Shown here in pieces: positions 34,163 through 43,830 of a stretch of DNA of 64,000 nucleotides. Origin of the DNA: Pyramidobacter sp. YE332. GTDB lineage: Bacteria; Synergistota; Synergistia; Synergistales; Dethiosulfovibrionaceae. The notes under the pieces are model-generated. The model was not told the DNA's origin. It did not search any database and worked only from the letters and a program-made list of their open reading frames with translations. The stretch is from positions 2,480,001 through 2,544,000 of the forward strand of contig NZ_CP133038.1 of the NCBI RefSeq assembly GCF_033060595.1, given 5' to 3'. Numbering within the stretch: the first letter of the stretch is position 1; each line of letters opens with the position of its first letter. A program made the position numbers and the translations under genes.

Positions 34163-37030
34163 ATGAACTGGAACAATCAGGACGGAAACGGCCCCTTCGG
34201 CGGTTTTCCTTTCGGCGGGTTCCCCTTCGGCAACGGAGGTTCGGAACGCCGCGAACAGCGCCCCTCTTTCCCCAAAGTATCGCTGCCCTTCAGCAGGCGC
34301 ACGCTGTTTTTGCTGGCGCTGCTGCTGGCCGTCGCCGTCGGGCTGCCGATGATCGCCTCGTTCCTCGCCGATTATTACTGGTACGAGGCCGAGCGCATCA
34401 CGTCGGTCTTCTGGACGCGGCTGCTGCCGCAGTGGGCGCTGCTGGGCGTCTTTTCGGCCGTCGCCTTCGTGATCGTCTATCCCAATCTGCGCGCAGCGCT
34501 GCGCATCGCCCGCGGCATCCCCGGCGCGAACGACGTGCTTTCGCTGATCCTGAACCACAAATGGAGCCGCTGGCTGCCGCTGGCCGTCGGGCTTTTCATG
34601 GCCGTCAGCGCCGGTTCCGACTCCATGGGGCAGTGGCAGATGATCCTTCAGTTCGCGCACGGCGGCGCCTTCGGCGTGAAAGACGCCATTTTCGGCAACG
34701 ACGTGGGATTCTACGTGTTCTCGCTGCCGTTCTGGAATTTTTTGCAGAACTGGCTCATGGATCTGCTGTTCAACGTGTTGGTCGTCTGCGGCGCGCTGTA
34801 CGCCTTCCGCCTTTTCAGCGGCGCGCGCCTCGGCAGCGTCGAGATCCCCCGCCCCGTGCGCGCCCATGCGCTGACGCTCGGCGCCGTGCTGACCGCGCTC
34901 TGGGGGCTGTCGTATGTGCTGCAGCGCTATCTGCTGCTCTATAACCCCAACGGCGTCGTTTTCGGCCCCGGCTATACCGACATCCACGCCACGCTGCTGG
35001 CGCTGTCGGCGCTGGCCGCGCTGGCTTTCGCCGCGGCGGGGCTGCTGCTGTTCGCGATCAGGAGCAACCGCAGCTGGAAATTCATCGGCATCGTCGTCGG
35101 CATCTTCGTCGTCTGCAACGTGGCGCTGCGCGGGCTCTATCCCGAGCTGGTGCAACGTTATATCGTGGTGCCCAACGAGTTCGAGAAGGAAAAGGAATAC
35201 ATCAGCAACAACATCGAGGCCACGCTCCACGCCTACGGCATGGACAAGATCGAGACCAGCGAGATCACGCCCGACGCGGGGCTGACCGTCGAAGACGCGG
35301 CGGCCGATCCGGAGACGCTGGAGAACATGCGCCTGTGGGACTACCGCGCGTTGCTGCGCAGCTACAAGCAGCTCCAGGAGATCCGCAGCTATTACGATTT
35401 CTCGGCCATCGACATCGACCGCTACACCATCGGCGGCAAGATGCGCCAGGTGATGCTGGCGCCGCGCGAACTGGACCTGAGCGGCATGCAGAACCGCACC
35501 TGGGTCAACCAGCATCTCGAGTTCACGCACGGCTACGGCATCGTCATGAACGGCGCGCGCGAAGTGGGACAGAACGGGCAGCCCAACCTCTGGATCAAGG
35601 ACCTGCCGCCGGTCAGCGCTGTGGATCTGCCCATCAGCCAGCCGCAGATCTATTTCGGCGAAAACCCGATGAGTTACGCCTTCGTCAAAACGTCGGTGAA
35701 AGAATTCGACTATCCCATGGGCGAATCCAACGCGCGCAGCACCTACGAGGGCGACGGCGGCGTGCCCATCGGCTCGCTGTGGCGGCGGCTCGTCTACACG
35801 CTGGCGTTCGGCGACTCGAAGATCCTCTTCTCCGACGTGTTCACGCCCGAGAGCCGCGTCATCTACGAGCGCAACGTCCGCGCCCGCCTCAACCGCGCCG
35901 CGCCGTTTCTGACCTACGATTCCGACCCCTACATCGCCGTGATCGGCGGCCGCATCGTCTGGATCGTCGACGCGTACACCACGTCGAGCCTCTATCCCTA
36001 CTCGGAGCCGGTCGGCCACCGTTACCGCCGCGGACGGCTCACCGGCGGCATCAACTACATCCGCAACAGCGTCAAGTGCACCGTCGACGCCTACGACGGC
36101 CACATGAAGTTTTACGTCATCGACGAACAGGATCCCATCATCGCCTGCTGGCGGCGCATCTTCCCCAGCCTCTTCACGCCCGGCGGCGAGATGAGTTCCG
36201 AGCTGCGCGCCCACCTGCGCTATCCGCGCGACCTCTTCTCCGTGCAGGCCAACATCTACCGCACCTACCACATGGCCGACCCGAACACCTTCTACAACAA
36301 GGAAGACGTGTGGAACACGCTGCAGGGCGAGGCAAACGAGGGCACGCTGTCGTCGTACTACGTGATGAACAAGCTGATCGGCGAGAGCAAGCCCGAGTTC
36401 CTGATGATGACTCCGTACACGCCCGTGGGGCGCGACAACATGATCTCCTGGATGGCCGGCCGCTGCGACGGCGCCAATTACGGCAAGCTCGTGCTCTACC
36501 GCTTCCCCAAGCAGACGTTGATCTACGGCCCCAACCAGATCAGCGCCCTCATCAACCAGACGCCGGAGATCAGCGCCCAGCTCTCGCTGTGGTCGCAGCG
36601 CGGCAGCGACGTGATCCTCGGCCATCTGCTTGTGGTGCCCGTCAACAACTCGCTGCTCTACGTGCGCCCGCTGTACCTCAAGGCCAGCCAGAGCGACCTG
36701 CCCGAGCTCAAGCGAGTCATCCTCTCCAGCGGCGGGCACGTCGTCTGGGACGAGACGTTCGAAGGCGCGCTGGAAAAACTGCTCAACTATCGGCCCGGCG
36801 AGCAGGACGCCTCACTCTCGCTCCCGTCCGGTCAGACTCCGCAATCGGGCTCCCAGCCCGCGCTCCCCGCTGCCGGAGACAGCGAAATCCAGGCCCTGGG
36901 GCGTCAGGCGAAAAACGCCTGGGACCGCTCCCAGCAGGCCCTGAAAAGCGCCGACTGGAACGCCTACGGTCAGGCTATGGGCGACCTGGAAAAAAGCCTG
37001 AACGCGATGTTCCCCCAAGGGATCCAGTAG
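34163..37030 (+). CDS. UPF0182 family membrane protein
   Basis: 955 residues, matching the usual 900-1000 of the UPF0182 (COG1615) family. The N-terminus is a Gly/Phe-rich soluble stretch (FGGFPFGGFPFGNGG), followed by seven hydrophobic segments between about 45 and 325. A large extracytoplasmic domain (about 330-870) follows, with conserved motifs such as WDYRALLRSYKQLQEIRSYY, TYEGDGGVPIGSLWRRL and YPRDLFSVQANIY. A Gln/Ser-rich tail ends the protein. Its function is unknown in all bacteria; it may be an envelope protein. AGGGAGGT precedes the ATG. Confidence 0.93.
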   Translation: MNWNNQDGNGPFGGFPFGGFPFGNGGSERREQRPSFPKVSLPFSRRTLFLLALLLAVAVGLPMIASFLADYYWYEAERITSVFWTRLLPQWALLGVFSAVAFVIVYPNLRAALRIARGIPGANDVLSLILNHKWSRWLPLAVGLFMAVSAGSDSMGQWQMILQFAHGGAFGVKDAIFGNDVGFYVFSLPFWNFLQNWLMDLLFNVLVVCGALYAFRLFSGARLGSVEIPRPVRAHALTLGAVLTALWGLSYVLQRYLLLYNPNGVVFGPGYTDIHATLLALSALAALAFAAAGLLLFAIRSNRSWKFIGIVVGIFVVCNVALRGLYPELVQRYIVVPNEFEKEKEYISNNIEATLHAYGMDKIETSEITPDAGLTVEDAAADPETLENMRLWDYRALLRSYKQLQEIRSYYDFSAIDIDRYTIGGKMRQVMLAPRELDLSGMQNRTWVNQHLEFTHGYGIVMNGAREVGQNGQPNLWIKDLPPVSAVDLPISQPQIYFGENPMSYAFVKTSVKEFDYPMGESNARSTYEGDGGVPIGSLWRRLVYTLAFGDSKILFSDVFTPESRVIYERNVRARLNRAAPFLTYDSDPYIAVIGGRIVWIVDAYTTSSLYPYSEPVGHRYRRGRLTGGINYIRNSVKCTVDAYDGHMKFYVIDEQDPIIACWRRIFPSLFTPGGEMSSELRAHLRYPRDLFSVQANIYRTYHMADPNTFYNKEDVWNTLQGEANEGTLSSYYVMNKLIGESKPEFLMMTPYTPVGRDNMISWMAGRCDGANYGKLVLYRFPKQTLIYGPNQISALINQTPEISAQLSLWSQRGSDVILGHLLVVPVNNSLLYVRPLYLKASQSDLPELKRVILSSGGHVVWDETFEGALEKLLNYRPGEQDASLSLPSGQTPQSGSQPALPAAGDSEIQALGRQAKNAWDRSQQALKSADWNAYGQAMGDLEKSLNAMFPQGIQ

Positions 37031-37079
37031 CGCTGTATTGTAGATAAAACGCAAAGCCTCGGCCCGTTCCGGTTCGCAC

Positions 37080-37143
37080 TGATATGCTCCCCCCATGAGG
37101 GGCAGTGGGATAAATCACTGTCAATTATGGAGGGAGCATATCA
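37080..37143. repeat. 64-bp element with 12-bp terminal inverted repeats (IS3-like ends)
   Basis: TGATATGCTCCC (37080-37091) is repeated inverted at 37132-37143. A GGGGCAGTGGGATAAATCACTGTCAA segment lies between. The right half resembles the 3' end of IS3-family elements, and both ends are present with no gene between, so it looks like an internal deletion of an IS or a MITE. It starts 50 bp after the UPF0182 gene and marks the left edge of the IS-rich patch. Confidence 0.5.
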
Positions 37144-37273
37144 ATAATTGTATATTATGGCTATTCTTATAATATTGTTGTTGTAAATATCGTTTTATTA
37201 GAAACTATAAGACTCAGCTTATTCTCTTCTCGTGTTACATTTGGCTCGTACATCTAAAGTTATTTCTGTAACC

Positions 37274-37490
37274 TGAAGTGCGCATAAACTGCCTGCCATG
37301 TGCCATCGCTTTCAGGAAACTCTCTCCACTGCGCCCCGTTTCCAGCGATTCATATCATCACCCTGCCGTGGATCGTGTTTTGCTTGGACGTCCGTGTTGA
37401 CCTGTTTGGGGCTGGTAACAAGATATCTTTGATCCAATCCCATTCGTTGTCGGTCAGTTCATATCCTCTTATTCCCCTCCTGTAGATAAG
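37274..37490 (-). mobile_element. Degenerate IS5-family transposase remnant
   Basis: About 215 bp align with the first part of the adjacent IS5-family transposase in the same orientation. Shared stretches include AAACTGCCTGCCATNTGCC, CTTCGGACGTCC-type and CGTTGACCTG segments, and the start-codon region GGTCAGTTCATATC. It encodes recognisable parts of the N-terminal region (WAVYAHF-like, TSxEWDWIK-like) but with indels. It is an older, decayed copy next to the intact one at 37540. Confidence 0.7.
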
Positions 37491-37539
37491 TTTAAATACT
37501 TCTAGATCTTTAAATAATACAGCATTTTAACAAGATCTA

Positions 37540-38418
37540 GGGCTTGTTTAAAAAACATTTCAGCTTGTATTATTTCAATAAAATAACACTGGCAGCGACA
37601 AGAACAAAAGCGAAAAACGAAGCGTCAAGTTTGTCATAGCGGGTGAAAATTCTACGGAACCATTTGATTTTCTGAAAGAAACATTCAACCAAGTGTCGTT
37701 CCTTGTAAACATGCTCATCTATAAACCACGGTTCGGGATTATCGCTCTTCGGCGGGATAGTGTAACTTCCCTCCCGAGAAGTAATGTACTCTCTGATGGC
37801 TTGCGAACCGTAAGCCTTATCGCCGATGACGTTGCTCCCTCTGATTTCCGCTTGCCCGAGCAAGGACACGGCATGGCGGGAATCGTGGTCATTGCCGGGA
37901 CTGAGCAGGAGCGCCAGCGGATTGCCTAAACCATCTACTATCGCATGAATTTTCGTATTCTTGCCGCCTCTGGACATGCCAATCGCTTGAGCCCCTTTTT
38001 CCCCCTTCCGGGGTTTTCCCTCTCCCGTTGGCACTTTGATGTACTTTGCAGGACGTGGAGTCGATAGAGAGATTTTCCATGTCGGCATCAGCGCTTAGGG
38101 CGGCAAAGATCGCCTCGAATATTCCCCGCTGTTTCCACAGCCTGAAACGTGCGTAAACTGCCTGCCATTTGCCGTAACGCTCCGGAAGATCTCTCCATGG
38201 CGCTCCACTTCTGGCAAGCCACAGAATCCCATTGATGATCCTGCGGTTATCGTATTTTGCCGGGCGTCCACGTTGACCTGATTTCGGGTGTTCGGGCGGC
38301 AGCATTCTCTTGATTCGATTCCACTCGCTGGAGGTCAGTTCATATCTTCTCTCTTCCATGAGAAAAGTTTAAGCGATTGGATCGATTTAGGCAACTTTGA
38401 CGTTTTTTAAACAAGCCC
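37540..38418 (-). mobile_element. IS5-family (IS427-type) insertion sequence
   Basis: An 879-bp element bounded by 17-bp perfect terminal inverted repeats (GGGCTTGTTTAAAAAAC at the left, its complement ending at 38418). The flanks show a TA duplication (37538-37539 and 38419-38420), typical of the IS427 group. It contains one transposase split over two frames. Its right end is only 25 bp before the start of the AfsR-like regulator, so it displaced whatever promoter was there. Confidence 0.9.
37570..38359 (-). CDS. IS5-family transposase, two overlapping frames
   Basis: DDE transposase encoded in two frames. The first (38359 down to 37889) carries the helix-turn-helix N-terminus (LTSSEWNRIKRMLPPEHP, GRPAKYDNRRIINGILWLARSGAPWRDLPERYG) and the first catalytic Asp in SIDST. 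The second (ending at 37570) carries QAIGMSRGGKNTKIHAIVDGLG, the second Asp in VIGDKAYGS and the Glu in HLVECFFQKIKWFRRI. The frames join around a GGGGGAAAAAGGGG run (about 37991-38004), requiring a +1 (or -2) shift. IS427-type elements often use such a shift, so the element may be active. Confidence 0.85.
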
Positions 38419-38443
38419 TAGTATGAGAAAGGAGGAATTTGCC

Positions 38444-40374
38444 TTGTCAGATTATCAGGTAACGCTTCTGGGTACCCCCAGTGTTTATCGAAACGAAGAG
38501 CTGGTTTGTTTCCCCTACCGGAAAGCAGAGGGGATCTTCTACTATCTCTGCGTAGAGAAAAACGCCAGCCGCGACGAATTGGTTTCTTTTTTCTGGGGAT
38601 CCTGCGGCGAGGACTCCGGCCGGAAAAATCTGCGTCAGGCTCTGTTCCAGATCCGCCGCTGTCTGGGGGGAATGTTATTATTCTTCAAGGACGGAATGGG
38701 CTGAAGCTGAACCAACGGTGCGGCGTCCGGACGGACTGGGACGCGCCGGATCCGGAATTTGCTCTGTGTCAGGAGCGATTTCTGGACTTCTTCTATCTGA
38801 AAGGCTGTCCGGAATTTGAGGCTTGGGTAGAACGCAAACGGGATCTGCAAATTTCCCGTAGTCTGTCCTACATCGGAAATCAACTGAAGAACCCCGCCGT
38901 TTGCGAGGACGTTGCCCGGCTGCAGGAGCTGATCGGTATCTGGCAGTTCTGGAAGCCATGGGACGAGGAAATGGTTCTCACCGGCATGAAGCGTTTTGCT
39001 CAGGCAGAAAAATACGATCTGGGACTTCAGCTGTATCAGGAGTTTGTCAAGTGTCTTCGGGATGATCTGTCTGAATCCCCCTCCCACGCGGTGGAACTGC
39101 TGTACCGGACGCTGCTCCACCGGAAGAAAGTTTCCTTTCTCCGCAGACCTCGCGCCCATGATAATTTTTTTGGCCGTTTGGCAGAACTGCAGTATATCGA
39201 TGAACGGATCTTCTGGTTTTTGAACGAGGAATCCACCGTCTCCGTGGTTATTGAGGGGGAAGTCGGCGTAGGCAAAACTGCGCTGATGCGGCAGATTTTA
39301 GAGATGAACCACGGTTTCGACGTACTGCAACTGTCCTCCCATTGTTATAGCGTGGAGGAGGAAATTTCCCTGAGCGCTTGGAGGAACCTGTTTGTTCAGT
39401 TGGAAAGTCTGTGTATCGCCGGGACGCTCCAATTATCCGCGCGCAGTCTTCAGTTGTTGCCGCTTCTGCTCTCCGGACGAATCAGCGAAGAAGACGACAA
39501 CAGCGCCTGGACTTCCGCTGCACTGATCAACGGCGTATTGGGACTGTTCAAAGAACTGGTAAGTCAGCGAAAGGTCATTCTGTATTTTGACAGTCTCCAA
39601 TGGATGGATTCTGTCAGTCAACAGCTTCTGCAGCGAATTATGATTGAATTCGGCAACGATCAAGTACTTCTTATTGCCACCTGTCGCACTGACGAGCAGA
39701 AGAACATTCTCGGGCTGTTGCTGGCGCTGCGGGAGCGGAATATCATTACCTCTCTGCCTCTTTCCCCTTTTACGGAGGAAGAAACCGCTGCTGTCATCTG
39801 TGAAGCTCTACAGAACCCCGGCACATCCAATACCCCTGATACTCACGAACTGTTTCTTCGCTCAGAAGGAAATCCTCTGGTGCTGATGGAGACTCTGAGC
39901 GTCATCCGCCAGGAAGGGTGGAAAAAAGGATTGCCCCTGCCCCGGCTTGACATGCTGATCCAACTGCGGCTGAACCGTCTTGATGCCCAGCAGCGCCGGG
40001 TTCTGGATGCTCTGTCCATCCACTTTGAGCATGCAAATCTGGAAGACCTGGAACTTCTGACCGGCATTTCCTCTAAAGAGCAGATCGAATTGTTGGACCA
40101 GTTGCTGGCCGCCGGGTTCATCGTGGAGCAACCCTGGGGCAGCGGTATTGTTTATAAATTCAAGCACCAGTTTTACAAGGACTATGTTTACCAGAATCTC
40201 TCCATGGGAAAACGTCGGCTATGGCACGCTACTGTCGCAGAATTCTATGACAAGCAGAAAACCGGCGACCGTTGGTGGATCTTGCTTCCTTATGCCATTC
40301 GGCATTATGAATACGGCGGGAATCCGAAGCGGGCAGAGGCTCTGCAAAAACTCCAGAATGAGCGGAAATCATAA
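38444..40374 (+). pseudogene. AfsR/BTAD-type transcriptional regulator with ATPase domain, frameshifted
   Basis: A regulator of about 640 residues in two frames. The first 86 codons (TTG start at 38444, 7 nt after AAGGAGGA) encode the winged-helix part: VTLLGTPSVYRNEELVCFPYRKAEGIFYYL. The frame breaks in a run of six G (38665-38670); one more G would join LGG to NVIILQG and restore the rest. The second frame has the BTAD helices (about 80-220) and an AAA/NACHT-like ATPase with the P-loop GEVGVGKTALMRQIL and a LYFDSLQWMDS Walker B. It precedes an M20 amidohydrolase and an APC permease, which it presumably controlled. Sequencing error in the G-run is possible. Confidence 0.8.
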
Positions 40375-40419
40375 ATCCTCTGAATCCATCTGTGAATAAT
40401 TATTGTCTCTGAACAAACC

Positions 40420-40459
40420 GTCCACAGGCTTTTTCATTATAAGAGCCTGTGGACTTTTT
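40420..40459 (+). terminator. Terminator after the AfsR-like regulator
   Basis: A perfect 11-bp stem (40420-40430 with 40444-40454) is followed by TTTTT. It separates the regulator from the amidohydrolase-permease pair. Confidence 0.88.
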
Positions 40460-40528
40460 ATTACATTGTCAGAAAACAAACGTAGAAATTAACGTAATTT
40501 TAACGCTTCAACGCTACACTGAAAATGC

Positions 40529-40542
40529 GTTTGGCACCAAAC
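40529..40542 (+). promoter_or_regulatory. Short palindrome upstream of the M20-APC pair
   Basis: GTTTGG-CA-CCAAAC, a perfect 6-bp inverted repeat 37 bp before the M20 gene, in an otherwise AT-rich 120-bp leader. It may be an operator, conceivably for the neighbouring regulator. No confident -10/-35 pair was found. Confidence 0.35.
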
Positions 40543-40579
40543 AATATCCTTAAATTCTTGAAAAGGAGGAGGAACTAAA

Positions 40580-41803
40580 ATGACCCCTGAAGAAAAACGA
40601 ATGCTGGAAATCATTGATGAGAACAGGGACAAAATTCACAAGATTGCCAAAAAGATCTGGGAATTCAAGGAAGTCGGCTGGGAAGAATTCCAGTCATCCA
40701 CCCTGTTGATGAACGCGCTGGAAAAAGAGGGCTTTGAAGTTCAACGGGGCCTCACTGGAAAGCATCCAAAATTCAATCAGGACGTGGACATGCCTACCGC
40801 CTTCAAGGCCGTGTTCAAGGGGAAGGAAGAAGGCCCCGCCATCGGTCTGATGCTGGAGTACGACGCTCTGCCCAACGGGCACGCCTGCGGTCATAATCTG
40901 ATCGCCGCCGCCGGCTTCTCCGCCGCATTGGGCCTGAAAGAGGCATTCGCCCCCGTCGGATCTGTCATCGTCTACGGCACCCCCGCCGAGGAATTGGAGG
41001 GTTCCAAGCATTACATTCTGGAAGGCGGCTACATGGACGAGGTGGATCTAATGCTGGCCAACCACTATGGCGCCGACTGGTGCTCGGAAGTGACCGGCAA
41101 GGCCATCGTCTGGCCAACCCATGATAACTGGCTTACCTTCAAAGGCCGTACTGCCCATGCCTCCTCCGCTCCCCAAAAGGGCCGCAGTGCTTTGGATGCA
41201 GTGATTCTGACCACTGTGGGCTTGGAATTCCTGCGGGAACACATGTTGGAAACCAATCGCATCCACTATATCATCTCCAAGGGCGGCACGGCAGCCAACT
41301 CTGTTCCCGATCTGGCCACGCTGAATGTGGAACTGCGGAGCAACGACTCCGCCGAATTGAACTCCCTGATGCGACGGGTAGACAACATTATCAAGGGTGC
41401 CGAACTGATGACGGATACCACTGCCGTTTACAAGTGGGACGCCCCGTGGTACTGCGCCACTCCCGTTCCTTCTCTATACCATTACGCGGCGGAGTACGCT
41501 GCCGATTTGGGAATTGATTCCTCGCGCTTTACGTTCGGTAATCTGCCCAAGGCTTCCTCTGACTTGGGGTGTGTGGCCTATAAGATCCCTACGGTGGAAA
41601 TTACCTTCCCCATTGTGCATGACGGTGAGCCTGTCCCCGTGGGACATGCGGACGAGACGGCTCTTCTGACCTGCAATGAGTATCCTATTGATCAGTGCAT
41701 GCTGGCCGGTAAACTGATGGCCCTGACGGGCCTGCGGGTGGCTGGCGACCCAAAGAAGCTGGCGCATCTGAAAGCCGAGTTCGCCCAAAACTACCGCGAG
41801 TGA
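40580..41803 (+). CDS. M20 family amidohydrolase (AbgB/aminoacylase-like)
   Basis: Zinc amidohydrolase of 407 residues close to the p-aminobenzoyl-glutamate hydrolase (AbgB) / N-acyl amino acid amidohydrolase branch of M20D. Metal-binding motifs: LEYDALPNGHACGHN (about 92-106), TPAEELEGSK (about 138-147) and a conserved GRTAHAS in the lid. ATG at 40580 follows AAAAGGAGGAGGAAC. Codon use is less GC-biased than the flanking core genes. The next gene is an APC permease, so substrate import and hydrolysis are probably linked, perhaps for N-acylated amino acids or dipeptides. Confidence 0.9.
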   Translation: MTPEEKRMLEIIDENRDKIHKIAKKIWEFKEVGWEEFQSSTLLMNALEKEGFEVQRGLTGKHPKFNQDVDMPTAFKAVFKGKEEGPAIGLMLEYDALPNGHACGHNLIAAAGFSAALGLKEAFAPVGSVIVYGTPAEELEGSKHYILEGGYMDEVDLMLANHYGADWCSEVTGKAIVWPTHDNWLTFKGRTAHASSAPQKGRSALDAVILTTVGLEFLREHMLETNRIHYIISKGGTAANSVPDLATLNVELRSNDSAELNSLMRRVDNIIKGAELMTDTTAVYKWDAPWYCATPVPSLYHYAAEYAADLGIDSSRFTFGNLPKASSDLGCVAYKIPTVEITFPIVHDGEPVPVGHADETALLTCNEYPIDQCMLAGKLMALTGLRVAGDPKKLAHLKAEFAQNYRE

Positions 41804-41887
41804 TCTCCTTTGAGTCAAGCGGTAATCCAGAGTTCTCCGTCTAAAGTAAATGCCAAAATGTCAAATTACGAAAGGAGAGAGTAACAT

Positions 41888-43240
41888 ATGTCAGATAATA
41901 TGAAAAATCTATCGTCCACAAAAGAACTGAAGCGTGTCCTTGGCTTCTGGGACCTGATGGCAGTCGGCATCGGTTCCATCATTGGTTCAGGTATCATGTC
42001 TCTGACCGGCTGGGGCATTGATGACACCGGCCGAAGCATCTGCATCGCTTTCGTCGTTGGCGGTCTCATCGCCATTTTGGCCCGCTCCCCTCAGATCTTT
42101 TTGAACTCGGTGGCTCGTTACAGAGGCGGCGACTATTCTATGGTCGGCACCTTCCTGGGGCCCCGCTGGACCGGTACCTACTCTATGATTGCCCTGCTGA
42201 CCAGTGTTACACTGTCCATGTACGCCCTTTCCTTCGCAGACTACGCCATGCCCTTCCTGCCTGCCCTCACCCGAAAAACTATTGCATTGGGCATACTGAC
42301 ACTGCTTTTTATCACCAACACTTTCGGCATCAATGCATTTGCTAAAGTCCAGAATCTGGCCGTGATATTTCTGGTCATTTCCCTGACCATCTTCACGGCT
42401 GTCGGGCTCACTAAGCTGGACGGCAACTACTTCGACCCCGCCAGCTTTATGACCCGCGGATTTATGGGGCTGTGGCAGGCTTCTGTCCTCATGAGCTACA
42501 CCTGTGACGGCGCCCAGTTTGTCACTCAGATGAGCGGCGAAGCCAGGAATCCCACTCGCGACATTCCCCGGGTCATGCTGTTCTCCACTCTGGGTGTTTC
42601 CGTGTTCTACGGTTTGATTGGCATTGTGGCCGCCGGAGTGCTGCCTATCAATCAGGTTGCCGGTCAACCTCTGAGCGTCGTGGCTTCTGCGATTCTGTCC
42701 AAGCCCCTATACTACTTGTTCTGCATCGGCGGCGGTTGGATGGCCCTGCTGACCACCCTGAACAGTTCCATCGCTACCTGTACCAAGCCCCTGATGCAGG
42801 CCTGCAACGACGGCTGGTATCCCCGCTCTCTGGCCCGTTTGCATCCCAAGTACCGAACTCCCTTGATTTTGCTGGCTTTCTATTATGTGGTTGGCTTTGT
42901 GCCCATCGCTTTCAATATTAATATCGGCATCATCAGCAATATCACTATTACCGTAGGTGCCATCACCAAATCCATGATCGTGCTGTGCCTATGGAGAATG
43001 CCCAAGGTGCTGCCGGAAGTCTGGAAAAAGTCCGACTTCCATATCAGCGACGGTGCATTGAAAACGCTATGCATCGTAGATCTTCTGGTCATTGTTGTCT
43101 CCGGCGTCACTTCGTCCTTTAAGCTGCCCTTGTCTCTGTTGTTAGGCAACCTGGGCGTGGTCGCCTTCGCCTTTCTCTTCGGCAGTCTCCGCTACAAGAG
43201 CGGCAAGGTCAAAGTGGAGAACAGCTATGAGTTATCCTGA
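41888..43240 (+). CDS. APC family amino-acid permease
   Basis: 450-residue amino acid-polyamine-organocation transporter with 12 hydrophobic segments. The first helix carries the hallmark GIGSIIGSGIMSLTGWG (about 25-41), and the family-typical LGILTLLFITNTFGINAFAKVQN and TCTKPLMQACNDGWYP segments follow. It starts 84 bp after the amidohydrolase and is preceded by AAAGGAGAGAG. It probably supplies that enzyme's substrate or exchanges its product. Substrate is not assignable. Confidence 0.9.
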   Translation: MSDNMKNLSSTKELKRVLGFWDLMAVGIGSIIGSGIMSLTGWGIDDTGRSICIAFVVGGLIAILARSPQIFLNSVARYRGGDYSMVGTFLGPRWTGTYSMIALLTSVTLSMYALSFADYAMPFLPALTRKTIALGILTLLFITNTFGINAFAKVQNLAVIFLVISLTIFTAVGLTKLDGNYFDPASFMTRGFMGLWQASVLMSYTCDGAQFVTQMSGEARNPTRDIPRVMLFSTLGVSVFYGLIGIVAAGVLPINQVAGQPLSVVASAILSKPLYYLFCIGGGWMALLTTLNSSIATCTKPLMQACNDGWYPRSLARLHPKYRTPLILLAFYYVVGFVPIAFNINIGIISNITITVGAITKSMIVLCLWRMPKVLPEVWKKSDFHISDGALKTLCIVDLLVIVVSGVTSSFKLPLSLLLGNLGVVAFAFLFGSLRYKSGKVKVENSYELS

Positions 43241-43299
43241 CGCATTCTGATTCCGCGCTGCATTTCATACTCCGCAGGCTGCCAGTTGCATTCCGTTCG

Positions 43300-43610
43300 C
43301 AAATTTCATGCGGTTTAGGTACGTGATTTAAGCGTTCCGAAGAAGTTTCCCATCGATGAATTATCGTAGGAACTGTTTCTATTGGGCATTGACGGCTGAA
43401 AGTGGCATTCTTGATCCAAGTTCTAATATTGTACCGCGACTCCTGGTCACTGTGGAGTGCGAGTCTATCAGTGACCTTTTCGTTTTTTAAGCTTCGCAGA
43501 TCGTATCGGTCACAGGAGAAGCCGTCATGTTCGTGCTGATTCTGTACCCCCTACTATCTTGCCGCAGAGGTCAATGACGGTGCATATATTCATCCCCTTT
43601 TACCAGATAT
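43300..43610 (-). mobile_element. Degenerate IS3-family OrfB transposase remnant
   Basis: On the minus strand, fragments in several frames spell the C-terminal half of an IS3-type integrase: a VIDLCGKIVGG-like strand, LALHSDQESRYN (the second-Asp motif HSDxGSxY), and DNSSMGNFFGTLKSRT (the DNAxMESFFGTLK motif, with the catalytic Glu replaced by Gly). Stops and frameshifts interrupt it, so it is inactive. It marks the right flank of the imported regulator-amidohydrolase-permease segment. Confidence 0.7.
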
Positions 43611-43640
43611 TCTGCATTTGAATATTTTCTTGTTAATACG

Positions 43641-43687
43641 AAAGACCTTCTGCCGTAGATTTCATTCTACTGCAGGAGGTCTTTTTG
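43641..43687 (+). terminator. Long hairpin with T-run
   Basis: A 19-bp stem with two mismatches (43641-43659 with 43666-43684), TTTCAT loop, then TTT. It probably acts as a terminator, although it is 400 bp past the permease stop. Confidence 0.65.
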
Positions 43688-43764
43688 TTCTTAGGTATAC
43701 AATCCAAGTGCAACGGGAAATAAAAGAAACATTGAACCTCGAGTGAGGACGAAGTATTCACAAG

Positions 43765-43796
43765 GACAGTGCTGCCGATGGACAGTGCTGCCGATG
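43765..43796. repeat. 16-bp tandem direct repeat
   Basis: GACAGTGCTGCCGATG occurs twice in immediate succession (43765-43780 and 43781-43796). It lies 34 bp beyond the stop of the minus-strand YjiH-family gene and near the IS3 remnant. No function is apparent. Confidence 0.85.
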
Positions 43797-43830
43797 GGTT
43801 GCTTTTCCGTAAAGCGAGATGCGGCTCGGA

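Noticed and set aside
33938-36739. Very long minus-strand open frame (933 codons)
   Set aside because: It is a shadow of the plus-strand UPF0182 gene; low-complexity His/Arg/Asp/Val composition is typical of antisense frames in high-GC DNA.
38397-38427. Hybrid promoter from the IS5 end (TTGACG plus TATGAG) for the regulator
   Set aside because: The spacer would be 19 bp and the start of transcription would fall in the ribosome site.
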